Shown: positions 54,397 to 62,643, numbered from the stretch's first letter. The stretch is DNA of 64,000 nt from Rhodococcus tukisamuensis NBRC 100609 (GCF_001894985.1 NZ_BCXG01000002.1:186001-250000); one strand, 5' to 3'. The notes: a model not told the origin generated them from the letters alone. Made by a program: numbers and translations.

Positions 54397-54412
54397 CGAC
54401 GACGGCCGGGCG

Positions 54413-55423
54413 TCAGTCCGGCCGCGGGCCGTAGGTGTCAAGCATGACGACGGGCCCCTCGCCGAACCGCTGGTCGGCGTCCATCTCCAGCACCGCGGCG
54501 AAGGCCTTCGCCGTGTAGACGGGGTCGAGGGTGAGCCCGTGGTCGGCCCCGACCCGCTGCGCGGCGGTGCCCTCGGGGGTCGCGTACCCGTATCCGGGCC
54601 CGAGCCACTCCCCCGTCACCACCAGTGCGCCCGGTTCGAACTCGACCGGCCCGATCGCGGCGCCGCGATCGCGCAGCAGCCGGTGCGTCCGGCGCGCGAG
54701 CCCGACCAGGTCCCGCTCGGCCAGCGGCAGCGTGTCGTTCACGACGACGCCGACCACCCGGGTGCGCAGGCCCGCGAGCCGCAGCCCCAGCAGCAGTCCC
54801 GCCGCGGTGCCGCCCGAGCCCACCGCCGTCACCACGTGCGTCGGCTCCGGCATCACGCCGGCCTCGACCTGGGCGGCGAGCTCGAGGGCGACCTCGACGT
54901 ACCCGAGGGTCCCGAGCGGCGAGGACCCGCCCGCGGGCAGGTAGTAGGGCAGGTGCCGGCCGCGCACGTGCCGCGCGAACAGCCAGGGCGCCGCCGCGAT
55001 CGTCCGCGCCTTGGTCCGGGTGAAGTGCAACGTCGCGCCGGCGCGCCGCAGGCGGTCCACCTGGGCGTGCACGTGCGCGTCCATCGGCTGGTCGATCAGC
55101 GCCAGCGCCGTGTCGATGCCCTGCTCGCGCGCGTAGAGGGCGATGGCCAGGCCCCAGTTGGTGCCCTGCCCACCGACACTGAGGATCTGCCGGGAACCTC
55201 TCGCGAGGACATCGGGGAGGATCCACTCCAGCTTGCGAACCTTGTTGCCGCCCCAGCCGCCCGAGCCGTAGGCGCCCTCGTCCTTGCACCACAGCCGGTT
55301 TCCGGCGCCCAGCCCGTCGAGGTGGACGATCGGGGTCGGGGCGGAGCCGAGCCTGCGGTACGGGGTGGTCGCCCCGAGTTCGGGGAACATGCGGTGCAGC
55401 GTGGGGGCGGTCGTCTGGTCCAT
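54413..55423 (-). CDS. PLP-dependent ACC deaminase/D-cysteine desulfhydrase family enzyme
   Basis: This 336-residue fold-type II PLP enzyme has KDEGAYGSGGWGGNKVRKLEWILPD near 48-72 with the Schiff-base Lys, SVGGQGTNWGLAIALYAREQG near 82-102 (phosphate and substrate loop) and VVTAVGSGGTAAGLLLGLRLAG near 196. It fits 1-aminocyclopropane-1-carboxylate deaminase or D-cysteine desulfhydrase; which one cannot be decided. It converges on the acyl-CoA synthetase gene and follows the HIT gene in the same direction by 8 bases. Confidence 0.87.
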   Translation of the reverse strand: MDQTTAPTLHRMFPELGATTPYRRLGSAPTPIVHLDGLGAGNRLWCKDEGAYGSGGWGGNKVRKLEWILPDVLARGSRQILSVGGQGTNWGLAIALYAREQGIDTALALIDQPMDAHVHAQVDRLRRAGATLHFTRTKARTIAAAPWLFARHVRGRHLPYYLPAGGSSPLGTLGYVEVALELAAQVEAGVMPEPTHVVTAVGSGGTAAGLLLGLRLAGLRTRVVGVVVNDTLPLAERDLVGLARRTHRLLRDRGAAIGPVEFEPGALVVTGEWLGPGYGYATPEGTAAQRVGADHGLTLDPVYTAKAFAAVLEMDADQRFGEGPVVMLDTYGPRPD

Positions 55424-55431
55424 CCGGTCGC

Positions 55432-55884
55432 CTAGACCGAGCCGAGCCGACGGCGGAGCGCACCGGCCAGGTAGTCGAGGTCGGGCCGACGCGCGGAGAC
55501 GGGACGGCCGCGGAGACCGAACCCGTCGCCGGGGGTGCGCGGGACGACGTGCAGGTGCACGTGGAAGACCTCCTGGCCGGCGACGGCGCCGTCCGCGAGG
55601 TAGAGGTTCACCCCGTCGGCGCGCGGACCGTCGGCGGGCAGGCCCGCCCCGTCGGCGCCGTTGTCCCGCAACGCGGCCGCCAGCTTCTGACCGACCGCGA
55701 AAATCCGACCGCCGTCCTCGGGATCGAGCTGCGCCAGTCCCGAGGCGTGCCGCTTCGGGACCACCAGCAGGTGCCCCGGAGTGAACGGGCGGATGTCCAT
55801 GAACGCCACGGTGTGCTCGTCCTCGTGTACGAGGCTCGCCTCCGCCTCGCGCGCGATGATGGCACAGAAGATGCAGTGGCTCAT
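55432..55884 (-). CDS. HIT family nucleotide hydrolase/transferase
   Basis: This 150-residue HIT protein has the zinc-finger-like CIFC near the start, VAFMDIRPFTPGHLLVVPKRH near 27-46 and the triad motif HVHLHVVPR (His118, His120, His122). Such proteins hydrolyse dinucleoside polyphosphates or nucleoside phosphoramidates. ATG 55884 fits the family start; TATTAT lies 8 bases upstream, so the gene may be leaderless. It is divergent from the FAD enzyme gene. Confidence 0.9.
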   Translation of the reverse strand: MSHCIFCAIIAREAEASLVHEDEHTVAFMDIRPFTPGHLLVVPKRHASGLAQLDPEDGGRIFAVGQKLAAALRDNGADGAGLPADGPRADGVNLYLADGAVAGQEVFHVHLHVVPRTPGDGFGLRGRPVSARRPDLDYLAGALRRRLGSV

Positions 55885-55993
55885 GGGGATTGATAATAGG
55901 CCCATCGGCCTTCCCGGTGGACGGACATTGGCCCTACCCGCGGCGGCGGGGCGGTCCTACAGTGTGCCCACCGACAGTGGATGGGAGTTGCGA

Positions 55994-57466
55994 ATGAGTG
56001 CACACAGTCCGGTGACGCCCCTCGATGCGGGCGACGTCGAACACTTCGACCACGAGACCGATGTCCTCGTCGTCGGTTACGGCTGTGCCGGCGCGGCCGC
56101 GACCCTGGAGGCAACGGCCGCGGGCGCCGAGGTCATTGTCCTGGAGAAGGCGAGCGGAGGCGGCGGGTCGTCGGCGCTGTCCGGCGGCGAGATGTACCTG
56201 GGCGGCGGCACCGAGATCCAGCAGGCCTGCGGATTCGAGGACACCGCGCAGGACATGGAGGCGTTCCTGCTGGCCGCCCTCGGACCCGACGCCGACAAGG
56301 AGAAGGTCAGCCTCTACAGCCGCGAGAGTGTCGCGCACTACCAGTGGCTGGTCGATCACGGGGTGCCGTTCAAGCCCTCGCTGTGGAACTCCCCCACCTG
56401 GGTGCCGCCGACCGACGACGGACTGATGTGGATGGGCGAGAACTCCTACCCCTTCACGGAACTCGCGAAGCCGGCACCCCGCGGGCACCGCGTCACCTCG
56501 GACGGGTTCGGCGGCAAGGTGCTGATGCAGAAGCTGTCCGAGGCAGTCGCGGCCACCGACGTCGCGGTGCACACCGACACCTACGCCACCCGGTTGATCG
56601 TGGAGGCCGGCGCGGTGGTCGGCCTCGTCGCCCGCCAGTACGGCAAGACGTACACCTACCGGGCGCGCCGCGGCGTGGTGCTCACCACCGGCGGGTTCGC
56701 CGACAACGCGGAGATGGTCGCGCAGCACGCCCCGCAGCTCGTGGGCCTCGGCGTCAACAGCGACGGCGGGGACGACGGCCGCGGCATCGTGATGGCCCAG
56801 GCCGTCGGCGCCGCCGTCAAGCACATGTCCGCCGGCCAGGTCGGCATCTCGCTGGTCCCGGGGATGATGGTGCGCGGCATGATCGTCAACAGCGTCGGCC
56901 AGCGCTTCATCAACGAAGACGTCTACCCCGGCCTGGTCGGGCAGGCGGCGTTGTACAAGCACGGACTGAAGGTGTGGGTGATCCTCGACGAGCAGGCCTA
57001 CGAGGAGGTTCCGGTCGACGAACGCTGGGGCGTGCAGCCGCATTTCGTGGCGGAGACGCTCGAGGAACTCGAACAGCAGATCGGCATGCCGCCCGGCGCG
57101 CTGGTCACCACCGTCGGCGAGTACAACCGGCACGCCGCCGAGGGCGAGGACCCGTACTTCCACAAGTCCGCGACGTGGCTGCGACCGCTGAAGTCCCCGT
57201 TCGCCGCGATCGATGTCCAGCGCGGCATCGCCCCGCCGGAGTACGGCGAGGCGGGCCGCGGCGGCGCGGAGGTCTTCACCATCGGCGGCCTGCACACCAC
57301 CGTCGACGGCCGCGTCCTAGACCTCGACGGCGACGCGATCCCCGGCCTCTTCGCCGCGGGGCGCGCGACGTCGGGCCTGCACTCGTGGGGCTACATCAGC
57401 GGCACCTCGCTCGGCGACGGCACCTTCTTCGGCCGCCGCGCGGGCGTCGCCGCCGCGAGCGAGTAG
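55994..57466 (+). CDS. FAD-dependent 3-ketosteroid-dehydrogenase-like oxidoreductase
   Basis: This 490-residue flavoprotein of the FAD_binding_2 (fumarate reductase/KSTD) family has the dinucleotide loop LVVGYGCAGAAATLEATAAG near residues 19-38, EKASGGGGSSALSGGEMYLGGG near 43, GVVLTTGGFADNAEMV near 228 and the C-terminal [20 protein letters not shown]. The Tyr-x-Ser in GYISG and overall layout resemble Delta4-(5alpha)-3-ketosteroid dehydrogenases, but this needs structure-based confirmation. GGGAG lies 6 bases before the ATG. Its last 150 bases are antisense to the end of the convergent ABC transporter gene. Confidence 0.82.
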   Translation: MSAHSPVTPLDAGDVEHFDHETDVLVVGYGCAGAAATLEATAAGAEVIVLEKASGGGGSSALSGGEMYLGGGTEIQQACGFEDTAQDMEAFLLAALGPDADKEKVSLYSRESVAHYQWLVDHGVPFKPSLWNSPTWVPPTDDGLMWMGENSYPFTELAKPAPRGHRVTSDGFGGKVLMQKLSEAVAATDVAVHTDTYATRLIVEAGAVVGLVARQYGKTYTYRARRGVVLTTGGFADNAEMVAQHAPQLVGLGVNSDGGDDGRGIVMAQAVGAAVKHMSAGQVGISLVPGMMVRGMIVNSVGQRFINEDVYPGLVGQAALYKHGLKVWVILDEQAYEEVPVDERWGVQPHFVAETLEELEQQIGMPPGALVTTVGEYNRHAAEGEDPYFHKSATWLRPLKSPFAAIDVQRGIAPPEYGEAGRGGAEVFTIGGLHTTVDGRVLDLDGDAIPGLFAAGRATSGLHSWGYISGTSLGDGTFFGRRAGVAAASE

Positions 57467-59263
57467 CGCGGCATAGCGACCGCCGAGTGCGCGCAGTTCC
57501 TCGTGGCTGCCGCGCTCGGCGGCCCGTCCCCGGTCGAGCACCACGATCTGGTCGGCGTCACGGATCGTCGAGAGCCGGTGCGCGATCGTGATCGTGGTCC
57601 GGCCGCGGCTCACCGCGTCGAGAGCGGTCTGCACGGCTCGCTCGGTCTCGTTGTCGAGGGCGCTGGTGGCCTCGTCGAGCACCAGGATCCGGGGATCGCG
57701 CAACAGCGTGCGCGCGATCGCGATGCGCTGCTTCTCGCCGCCCGAGAAGCGATGCCCGCGGGCACCGACCACGGTGTCGTAGCCGTCGGGCAGGGACTCG
57801 ATCAGCTCGTGCACCTGCGCGGCCCGGGCGGCGGCCTCGATGTCGGCGTCGCTAGCCTCGGGGCGGGCGTGCCGCAGGTTCTCCCGGATGGTCGCGTGCA
57901 GCAGGTAGGTCTCCTGCGAGACCACACCGACCAGCTCGGACAGCTCCGCGAGCGAGATGTCGCGCAGGTCGACGCCGTCGATCGTCACGCGGCCCGCGGT
58001 GGGGTCGTGCAGTCGCGGCACCAGCGACGCGAGTGTGGTCTTGCCCGAACCGGTCTCGCCGACCAGCGCCAACGAGGACCCGACCGGCATGTCGATCGTG
58101 ACGCCGTCGAGGGCGTTGCGGTCGGCGTTCTCGTAGCGGAACACGACGCCCTCGAAGCGGACCGCGCCGGCGACGTCCTCGCGGGGCATCGGGACCGGGT
58201 GCCGCGGGTCGTCGATCTCGACCGGCAGGTCCAGGTACTCGAAGATGCGGCTGAACAGCGCCAGCGAACTCGTCACGGACACACCGACGTCCAGCAGGCT
58301 CATCAGCGGCCGGAAGAGTGCGCCCTGCAGTCCCGTGAACGCGACCAGGGTGCCGATGGTCATGCCGCCGGAGGTCGCGGGCAGGCCGGCGGCCAGGTAG
58401 AGCAGGGCCGGGATCGCGGCGAACACGATGCTCATCGTGGCCATCCGCCAGCGGCCGGACAGGTCCGAGCGGACCTCGAGGTCCGTCAGGACGAGCGAGG
58501 ATTCCGAAAACCGTTGCGACATGGCCGGACCCGCGCCGAGCGTCTTCCCCAGCTGAATTCCGCTGATGGAGAGCGACTCCTCGATCTGGGACTGCATGTC
58601 GGCGAGGGTCCGCTGACGCTCGGCGGTGATGGCGCGGCGCATCCGGGCGACCTTGCGGGTCAACCAGATGGCGGGCGGGAGCACGATCAACGAGAGCAGC
58701 GACAGCCGCCAGCTCAGCACGGCCATCGCGACCGCGGTGCCCACCACGGTGGTGAGGTTGGACGCGATCGAGGTGGCGGTCGAGGTGACGACCGTCTGCA
58801 TGCCGCCGATGTCGTTGGTCAGCCGGGACTGGATCTCGCCGCCCCGGGTGCGGGTGAAGAAGCCCAGCGACTGCCGGTGCAGGTGCGCGAAGACGTCCGT
58901 GCGCAGGCCGTGCATGATGCGCTGGCCGACGGTGGTGGAGATCCACGTCTGCACCACGCCGATCACGGAGACGGCGACGGTCACGGCGAGCATGCCGAGG
59001 ACGGTCCACACGAGCAGCGGGACGTCCTGCGCGGGAATCGCCCGGTCGATCACCGCGCGGACGAGGAACGGATTGGCCAGGGAGATCAGCGAGGACGCCA
59101 CGATCAGCGCCACGACCACGGCGACCTGCCAGCGGTAGGGCGCGAACAGTGCGCCGATCCGGCGCAGGCTGACGGGTTGTTCTGCGAGTTGGGCACGGTC
59201 CGCGGGATCGACCTTGCGTGGGCGGGGGCCCGATCCGGGTCCGCCGTAGTGGGGGCTGGTCAT
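57317..59263 (-). CDS. ABC exporter (fused permease-ATPase), MsbA/LmrA type
   Basis: This 648-residue half-transporter has a six-span exporter domain (about 35-320) and an ATPase with Walker A GETGSGKT near 400, signature FSGGEKQR near 508 and Walker [13 protein letters not shown]. It probably acts as a homodimeric lipid or drug exporter. The ATG at 59263 has GAGGGG upstream. The catalytic domain ends near residue 595; the last 49 residues (Ala/Arg/Glu-rich, [14 protein letters not shown]) are read antisense through the FAD enzyme gene, suggesting loss of an earlier stop. It lies downstream of a TetR gene and has an 18-bp palindromic element in its promoter. Confidence 0.92.
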   Translation of the reverse strand: MTSPHYGGPGSGPRPRKVDPADRAQLAEQPVSLRRIGALFAPYRWQVAVVVALIVASSLISLANPFLVRAVIDRAIPAQDVPLLVWTVLGMLAVTVAVSVIGVVQTWISTTVGQRIMHGLRTDVFAHLHRQSLGFFTRTRGGEIQSRLTNDIGGMQTVVTSTATSIASNLTTVVGTAVAMAVLSWRLSLLSLIVLPPAIWLTRKVARMRRAITAERQRTLADMQSQIEESLSISGIQLGKTLGAGPAMSQRFSESSLVLTDLEVRSDLSGRWRMATMSIVFAAIPALLYLAAGLPATSGGMTIGTLVAFTGLQGALFRPLMSLLDVGVSVTSSLALFSRIFEYLDLPVEIDDPRHPVPMPREDVAGAVRFEGVVFRYENADRNALDGVTIDMPVGSSLALVGETGSGKTTLASLVPRLHDPTAGRVTIDGVDLRDISLAELSELVGVVSQETYLLHATIRENLRHARPEASDADIEAAARAAQVHELIESLPDGYDTVVGARGHRFSGGEKQRIAIARTLLRDPRILVLDEATSALDNETERAVQTALDAVSRGRTTITIAHRLSTIRDADQIVVLDRGRAAERGSHEELRALGGRYAALLARGGDARAAAEEGAVAERGAADVAPRVQARRRAPRGEEAGDRVAVEV

Positions 59264-59302
59264 CAACCACCCCTCTCAGTACGTCGGGGCATGACTTACT
59301 GA

Positions 59303-59320
59303 GGTTTCCTCACAATGAGG
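59303..59320. promoter_or_regulatory. 18-bp palindromic element upstream of the ABC exporter gene
   Basis: GGTTTCCTCACAATGAGG, with core CCTCA-CAA-TGAGG, lies 40-57 bases before the ABC start codon and just after the TetR stop codon. An identical 18-mer lies upstream of the MarR gene at 61206. It is probably a shared operator. Confidence 0.65.
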
Positions 59321-59321
59321 T

Positions 59322-59906
59322 TTATGTCAAGGAGGGTCGGGGCCCGAGCTCGACCGCGATCGCCCCGGCGAGGAGTTGTTGCGCCCGCTCCACGGTGATG
59401 GACCCACTGAGCCAGCGCTCACTCAAACCCTCCACCAGTGCGGTCAGTCGCTCGCCGGCGTCGACGGGCACGACGGCCGGGTCCACCAGTCCCGCCGCCT
59501 GCGCCTGCCCGACGAGGGTCTCGACGTCACCGACCCACGACTGGGTGGTCGCGCGCAACGAGTCCCGGAGGTCGTCCGAGAAGACGGCGCTGGCCCGGAG
59601 CTCGCCCCAGGCAATGCTGTTCTCCCGGACCGTGGGGGTGCTCTGGATCTCCAGCAGGAGCATCTGCTCGAGCTGCGTCCGCGGGTCTGCCGACACGAGG
59701 GCGTCCTCGGTATAGCGTTCGGCCCGCTCGTTGACGTGCTCGAGCGCGCGGCGGAGCACGCCGGCCCGGTCCCGGAAGTGGTAGTAGACAAGGGCAGTCG
59801 ACACGCCGGCCTCGGCGGCGAGCTTCTCGACCCGAAGGCCGCGCACGCCGGACTGGGCAATGACGCGAATGGCTGCTTCCAGGATCTGAGTTTGACGGTC
59901 TGCCAC
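59322..59906 (-). CDS. TetR family transcriptional regulator
   Basis: This 194-residue regulator has the HTH VEKLAAEAGVSTALVYYHFRDRAGVL (near 27-52) and a helical ligand domain with LRASAVFSDDLRDSLRATTQSWVGDVETLV. It lies between the agmatine-deiminase-like gene (43 bases upstream) and the ABC exporter gene (58 bases downstream) on the same strand. It probably binds the TGACTGA palindrome in the operon promoter and could respond to the exporter substrate. The GTG lies 8 bases after TAGAGT, so a leaderless internal promoter is possible. Confidence 0.88.
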   Translation of the reverse strand: MADRQTQILEAAIRVIAQSGVRGLRVEKLAAEAGVSTALVYYHFRDRAGVLRRALEHVNERAERYTEDALVSADPRTQLEQMLLLEIQSTPTVRENSIAWGELRASAVFSDDLRDSLRATTQSWVGDVETLVGQAQAAGLVDPAVVPVDAGERLTALVEGLSERWLSGSITVERAQQLLAGAIAVELGPRPSLT

Positions 59907-59949
59907 GAATCCTCACTCTACGGACGTCCGAACTACCGGACGACGGGTC

Positions 59950-61068
59950 CTAGGACGCGGGTTCCTGCTGCGTGGTGCAGTGGATGCCGCCGCCGCCCGC
60001 CGCGATGGCGTCGATGTTGATCTGCACGACGCGGCGGCCGGGGAAAAGTCGTTCGAGCTCCCTTTGGGCAGCTCGGTCGGTTTCGGGGTCGCCGAACTCG
60101 GGGGCGATCACCGCGCCGTTGCAGACGTAGAAGTTGATGTAACCCGCCGCGAAGTCGTCCGAGTCGAACGCCGGCCTGACCGAACCCGGCGCGTCGAGCA
60201 CCACGACCTCGAGCGGGCGGCCCTTCGCATCGGTGGCCTGCTCGAGGATCTCGAGGTGGCGGGCCGTGACGTCGTGGTCGAACGACTCCAGATCGGGATC
60301 GAACCCGGCGACGACCACGCCCGGGCGCGCGAACCGTGCGTAGAAGTCGGTGTGACCGTCTGTGATGTCCTTGCCCTTGATCCCGGGCAGCCAGATGATC
60401 TTCTCGAGCCCCAGCAGCGCCCCCAGCTCGGCCTCGACGTCGGCCTTCGACCATCCGGGATTGCGGTTGTCGTTGAGCACGCAACTCTCGGTGATGATCG
60501 CGGTCCCGTCGCCGTCGACCTCGATGCCGCCGCCCTCGAGAATCAGATCGCTGGGCAGCGACTCGACACCGGCGCGGGCGCAGACGACGTCCGCCACCCC
60601 CGCGTCCCGATCGAAGTCCTGCTTCTCACCCCAGCCGTTGAAGTTGAAGTTGACTCCGGCCTTGGTGCCGTTACCCGTGACGAACACGGGGCCCGTGTCG
60701 CGCATCCAGAGGTCGTCGAGCGGGGCCTCGACGAGTTCGACGGTTGGGCCGACCAGGCCGCGTGCCAGGTCGAGCTCCTCCGGACGCACCAGCATCGAGA
60801 CGGGCTCGAACTGGGCGATCGCCTGCGCGATCGTCGCCAGGTCGCGGCGAACCTCGGGCAGGAGGGCTGCGCCCCAGACCGCCTCGCTCGCACCGAACGC
60901 CATCCAGGTCCGCCGGTGCGGATCCCCCTCTTCCGGCATGTGCCATGTGCGCGGATCATCCTCCCCACCGCTGCCGCCGCCGCGGAACAGGTCGGGGTCG
61001 GAGCAACCCGCGGCGAGCAGTCCGCCGACCGCGGCCAGGCTCGCCTGCAGGAATCGTCGTCTCATCAT
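59950..61068 (-). CDS. Exported agmatine deiminase-family lipoprotein (PAD_porph)
   Basis: This 372-residue guanidino-modifying enzyme begins MMRRRFLQASLAAVGGLLAAGCSDP, a signal sequence with a twin-arginine-like RRRFLQ motif and a lipobox (LAAGC), so it should be a lipoprotein outside the membrane. Catalytic motifs are intact: LDDLWMRDTGP near 117, ILEGGGIEVDGDG near 176, DGHTDFYARF near 237 and the nucleophile Cys in GGGGIHCTTQQEP near 363. The family hydrolyses agmatine to N-carbamoylputrescine. It heads the operon with TetR and the ABC exporter; its promoter carries palindromic operators. Export of this family is unusual. Confidence 0.87.
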   Translation of the reverse strand: MMRRRFLQASLAAVGGLLAAGCSDPDLFRGGGSGGEDDPRTWHMPEEGDPHRRTWMAFGASEAVWGAALLPEVRRDLATIAQAIAQFEPVSMLVRPEELDLARGLVGPTVELVEAPLDDLWMRDTGPVFVTGNGTKAGVNFNFNGWGEKQDFDRDAGVADVVCARAGVESLPSDLILEGGGIEVDGDGTAIITESCVLNDNRNPGWSKADVEAELGALLGLEKIIWLPGIKGKDITDGHTDFYARFARPGVVVAGFDPDLESFDHDVTARHLEILEQATDAKGRPLEVVVLDAPGSVRPAFDSDDFAAGYINFYVCNGAVIAPEFGDPETDRAAQRELERLFPGRRVVQINIDAIAAGGGGIHCTTQQEPAS

Positions 61069-61099
61069 TACGTTGTTCTCCCTGCTCTTGCCTGCACCG

Positions 61100-61136
61100 T
61101 ACGACCAGATCGTATCCTGACTGAAAATTCAGTCAA
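61100..61136 (-). promoter_or_regulatory. Promoter and operators of the deiminase-TetR-ABC operon
   Basis: On the minus strand TTGACT (61131-61136), a 16-base spacer and TACGAT (61109-61114) form a promoter with the start near 61102. The palindrome TGACTGA-AAAT-TCAGTCA (61118-61135) covers the -35 and spacer, and TACGA-CCAGA-TCGTA (61100-61114) covers the -10 and start site. Both are candidate sites for the TetR encoded in the operon. Confidence 0.7.
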
Positions 61137-61205
61137 GATCTCGGACGAGCCGAGTGACCCAGTTCATGCCAGGTCCCGTTCGCGTCCGGGTCCGACTCTT
61201 GCTGG

Positions 61206-61223
61206 GGTTTCCTCACAATGAGG
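61206..61223. promoter_or_regulatory. 18-bp palindromic element upstream of the MarR gene
   Basis: GGTTTCCTCACAATGAGG is identical over 18 bases to the element before the ABC gene (59303-59320). It lies 25-42 bases before the MarR ATG, overlapping the expected -35 region, with TAAGCT (61234-61239) as a -10 eight bases before the ATG. This is a natural place for MarR autorepression. Confidence 0.65.
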
Positions 61224-61247
61224 CGAGTGCAGATAAGCTCCGCGACC

Positions 61248-61673
61248 ATGACCGAGGGACCGCCCGCCCCGCTCCGCGATCTTGTGATGTCGACCGCCCG
61301 GGCGCTGCGCAGGCGCTGGCTCGTCGCGCTCGAGCCGTGGCAGCTGTCGCCGCACGAGTACCGCGCGCTCCGCGCGATCGGGCGCGACGCGACGGCGGCC
61401 CCGCGACTCGGCGACGTCGCCAAGGAGCTGCGGATCGCACCGCGCTCGGCGACCGAGGTGGTGGACCGACTGGAGCAGCGCGGCCTGGCCGAACGGCTAC
61501 CCGATGCCGGCGACCGGCGCGCGGTATGTGCGCGGCTGACCGACGAGGGCCGTCACGTCATTGCCACGCTCGACGCCGCACGCGACGCGGACGCCGACGA
61601 CTTCTTCGCCCGCCTCGACGATCGCGAGCGGGCCGAACTGCGCCGAATCCTCGACAAACTGCAGCAGGCCTGA
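61248..61673 (+). CDS. MarR family transcriptional regulator
   Basis: This 141-residue winged-helix regulator has WQLSPHEYRALRAIGRD, the recognition helix region LGDVAKELRIAPRSATEVVDRLEQRGL (near 60-86) and wing DAGDRRAVCARLTDEG, all typical of MarR. The ATG at 61248 starts MTEGPPAPLRDL; TAAGCT lies 8 bases upstream, so it may be leaderless. It is divergent from the deiminase-TetR-ABC operon and shares an identical 18-bp palindrome with the ABC promoter, so it probably represses both itself and the exporter. Confidence 0.9.
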   Translation: MTEGPPAPLRDLVMSTARALRRRWLVALEPWQLSPHEYRALRAIGRDATAAPRLGDVAKELRIAPRSATEVVDRLEQRGLAERLPDAGDRRAVCARLTDEGRHVIATLDAARDADADDFFARLDDRERAELRRILDKLQQA

Positions 61674-61763
61674 TTCATCCGGGACCCGGAAACGACCATG
61701 CGCGGTCGGCGACCGAGACGGGCACCGCATTTCTCGACCAACTCCTCTCCGACGAATACGTCC

Positions 61764-61825
61764 AGCAACCTTTGGTTGCGCATCCCCAGCGGATGCCCTA
61801 CCGTCATATGCAACCAAAGGTTGCT
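61764..61825. promoter_or_regulatory. Twin ArsR-type operators upstream of SRPBCC-ArsR genes
   Basis: AGCAACCTTTGGTTGC (61764-61779) and GCAACCAAAGGTTGCT (61810-61825) are exact reverse complements of each other, and each is itself a GCAACC-N3-GGTTGC palindrome. The centres are 46 bases apart and flank the likely promoter. Such GCAACC/GGTTGC palindromes are typical of ArsR regulators paired with SRPBCC proteins. Confidence 0.8.
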
Positions 61826-61843
61826 AGAGGATGGGAGAACGGA

Positions 61844-62308
61844 ATGGAGTACGGCAGCATCGAGAGGGAGATCCACGTCGAAGCCGCGCCCGAGGTGGTC
61901 TACGAGGTCATCAGCGCGCCCGAACACCTGCGGGAGTGGTGGCCGGACGAGGCAGAGCTCGAGCCGGTGCCCGACGCCACCGGGGTCATCTCGTTCGGCG
62001 ACAGAACCACGCCGGATGCGAAGGTCGTCTCACTCACGGTGATGGAAGCCGACCCGCCCCGGCGGTTCTCCTTCCGCTGGGTCTACGACGAGGGTGCGAC
62101 CGCCACGTCGACCAACTCGCTCCTGGTGACCTTCGATCTCGTCCCGTCGGGTGCGGGCACGCTGCTGCGGTTCACCGAGGCGGGGTTCCGTGAGAGAGGC
62201 TGGGAGGCAGCAGTACTCGAGGAGGCGTACCGCGAGCACGTCACCGGCTGGGACCACTTCCTGCCCCGCCTGGTCACGTACGTCGCTCGGCTGGTGTCGA
62301 CGCCGTGA
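61844..62308 (+). CDS. SRPBCC (AHSA1-like) domain protein
   Basis: This 154-residue protein has a START/AHSA1-like fold: SIEREIHVEAAPEVVYEVISAPEHLREWW at the start, FSFRWVYDEGATATSTNSLLVTFDLVPSGAGTLLRFTEAGF in the middle and a closing helix EEAYREHVTGWDHFLPRL. The family binds hydrophobic ligands or acts as a co-chaperone-like factor. GGGAG lies 6-10 bases before the ATG. The stop overlaps the ArsR gene start (GTGA), so the two are coupled, a common SRPBCC-ArsR pair. Confidence 0.87.
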   Translation: MEYGSIEREIHVEAAPEVVYEVISAPEHLREWWPDEAELEPVPDATGVISFGDRTTPDAKVVSLTVMEADPPRRFSFRWVYDEGATATSTNSLLVTFDLVPSGAGTLLRFTEAGFRERGWEAAVLEEAYREHVTGWDHFLPRLVTYVARLVSTP

Positions 62309-62643
62309 GTGCCGCCATCGACGACGACCTCTGGTCGGCGGTCGGGGACCCTATCCGGCGACGGATGCTCGACCTCTTGTTGAGCGGCGGCAGCGGGACG
62401 GCGACCACGCTGAGCGAGCAACTGCCGGTCACGCGGCAGGCGGTCGCCAAACATCTCGGCGTCCTCGACCGGGTCGGTCTGGTCCACGTCACCCCGTCCG
62501 GGCGCGAGCGCCTCTACCAGGTCGACCAGGCCCAGCTCGCCCGCGCGGTCGCGCAGCTGTCGTCCGTCGGGGCCACCTGGGACGCCCGCCTGCAACGCAT
62601 CAAACGGATCGCCGAGGCGATCCAGCGCAGCCAGGAGAGCTGA
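62305..62643 (+). CDS. ArsR family transcriptional regulator
   Basis: This 112-residue winged-helix repressor has LWSAVGDPIRRRMLDLLL (residues 9-26), the HTH TTLSEQLPVTRQAVAKHLGVL and the wing VTPSGRERLYQV. There is no Cys metal site, so it is the non-metal ArsR type found with SRPBCC partners. The GTG overlaps the SRPBCC stop. It very likely binds the twin GCAACC/GGTTGC palindromes upstream of the operon. Confidence 0.92.
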   Translation: MSAAIDDDLWSAVGDPIRRRMLDLLLSGGSGTATTLSEQLPVTRQAVAKHLGVLDRVGLVHVTPSGRERLYQVDQAQLARAVAQLSSVGATWDARLQRIKRIAEAIQRSQES

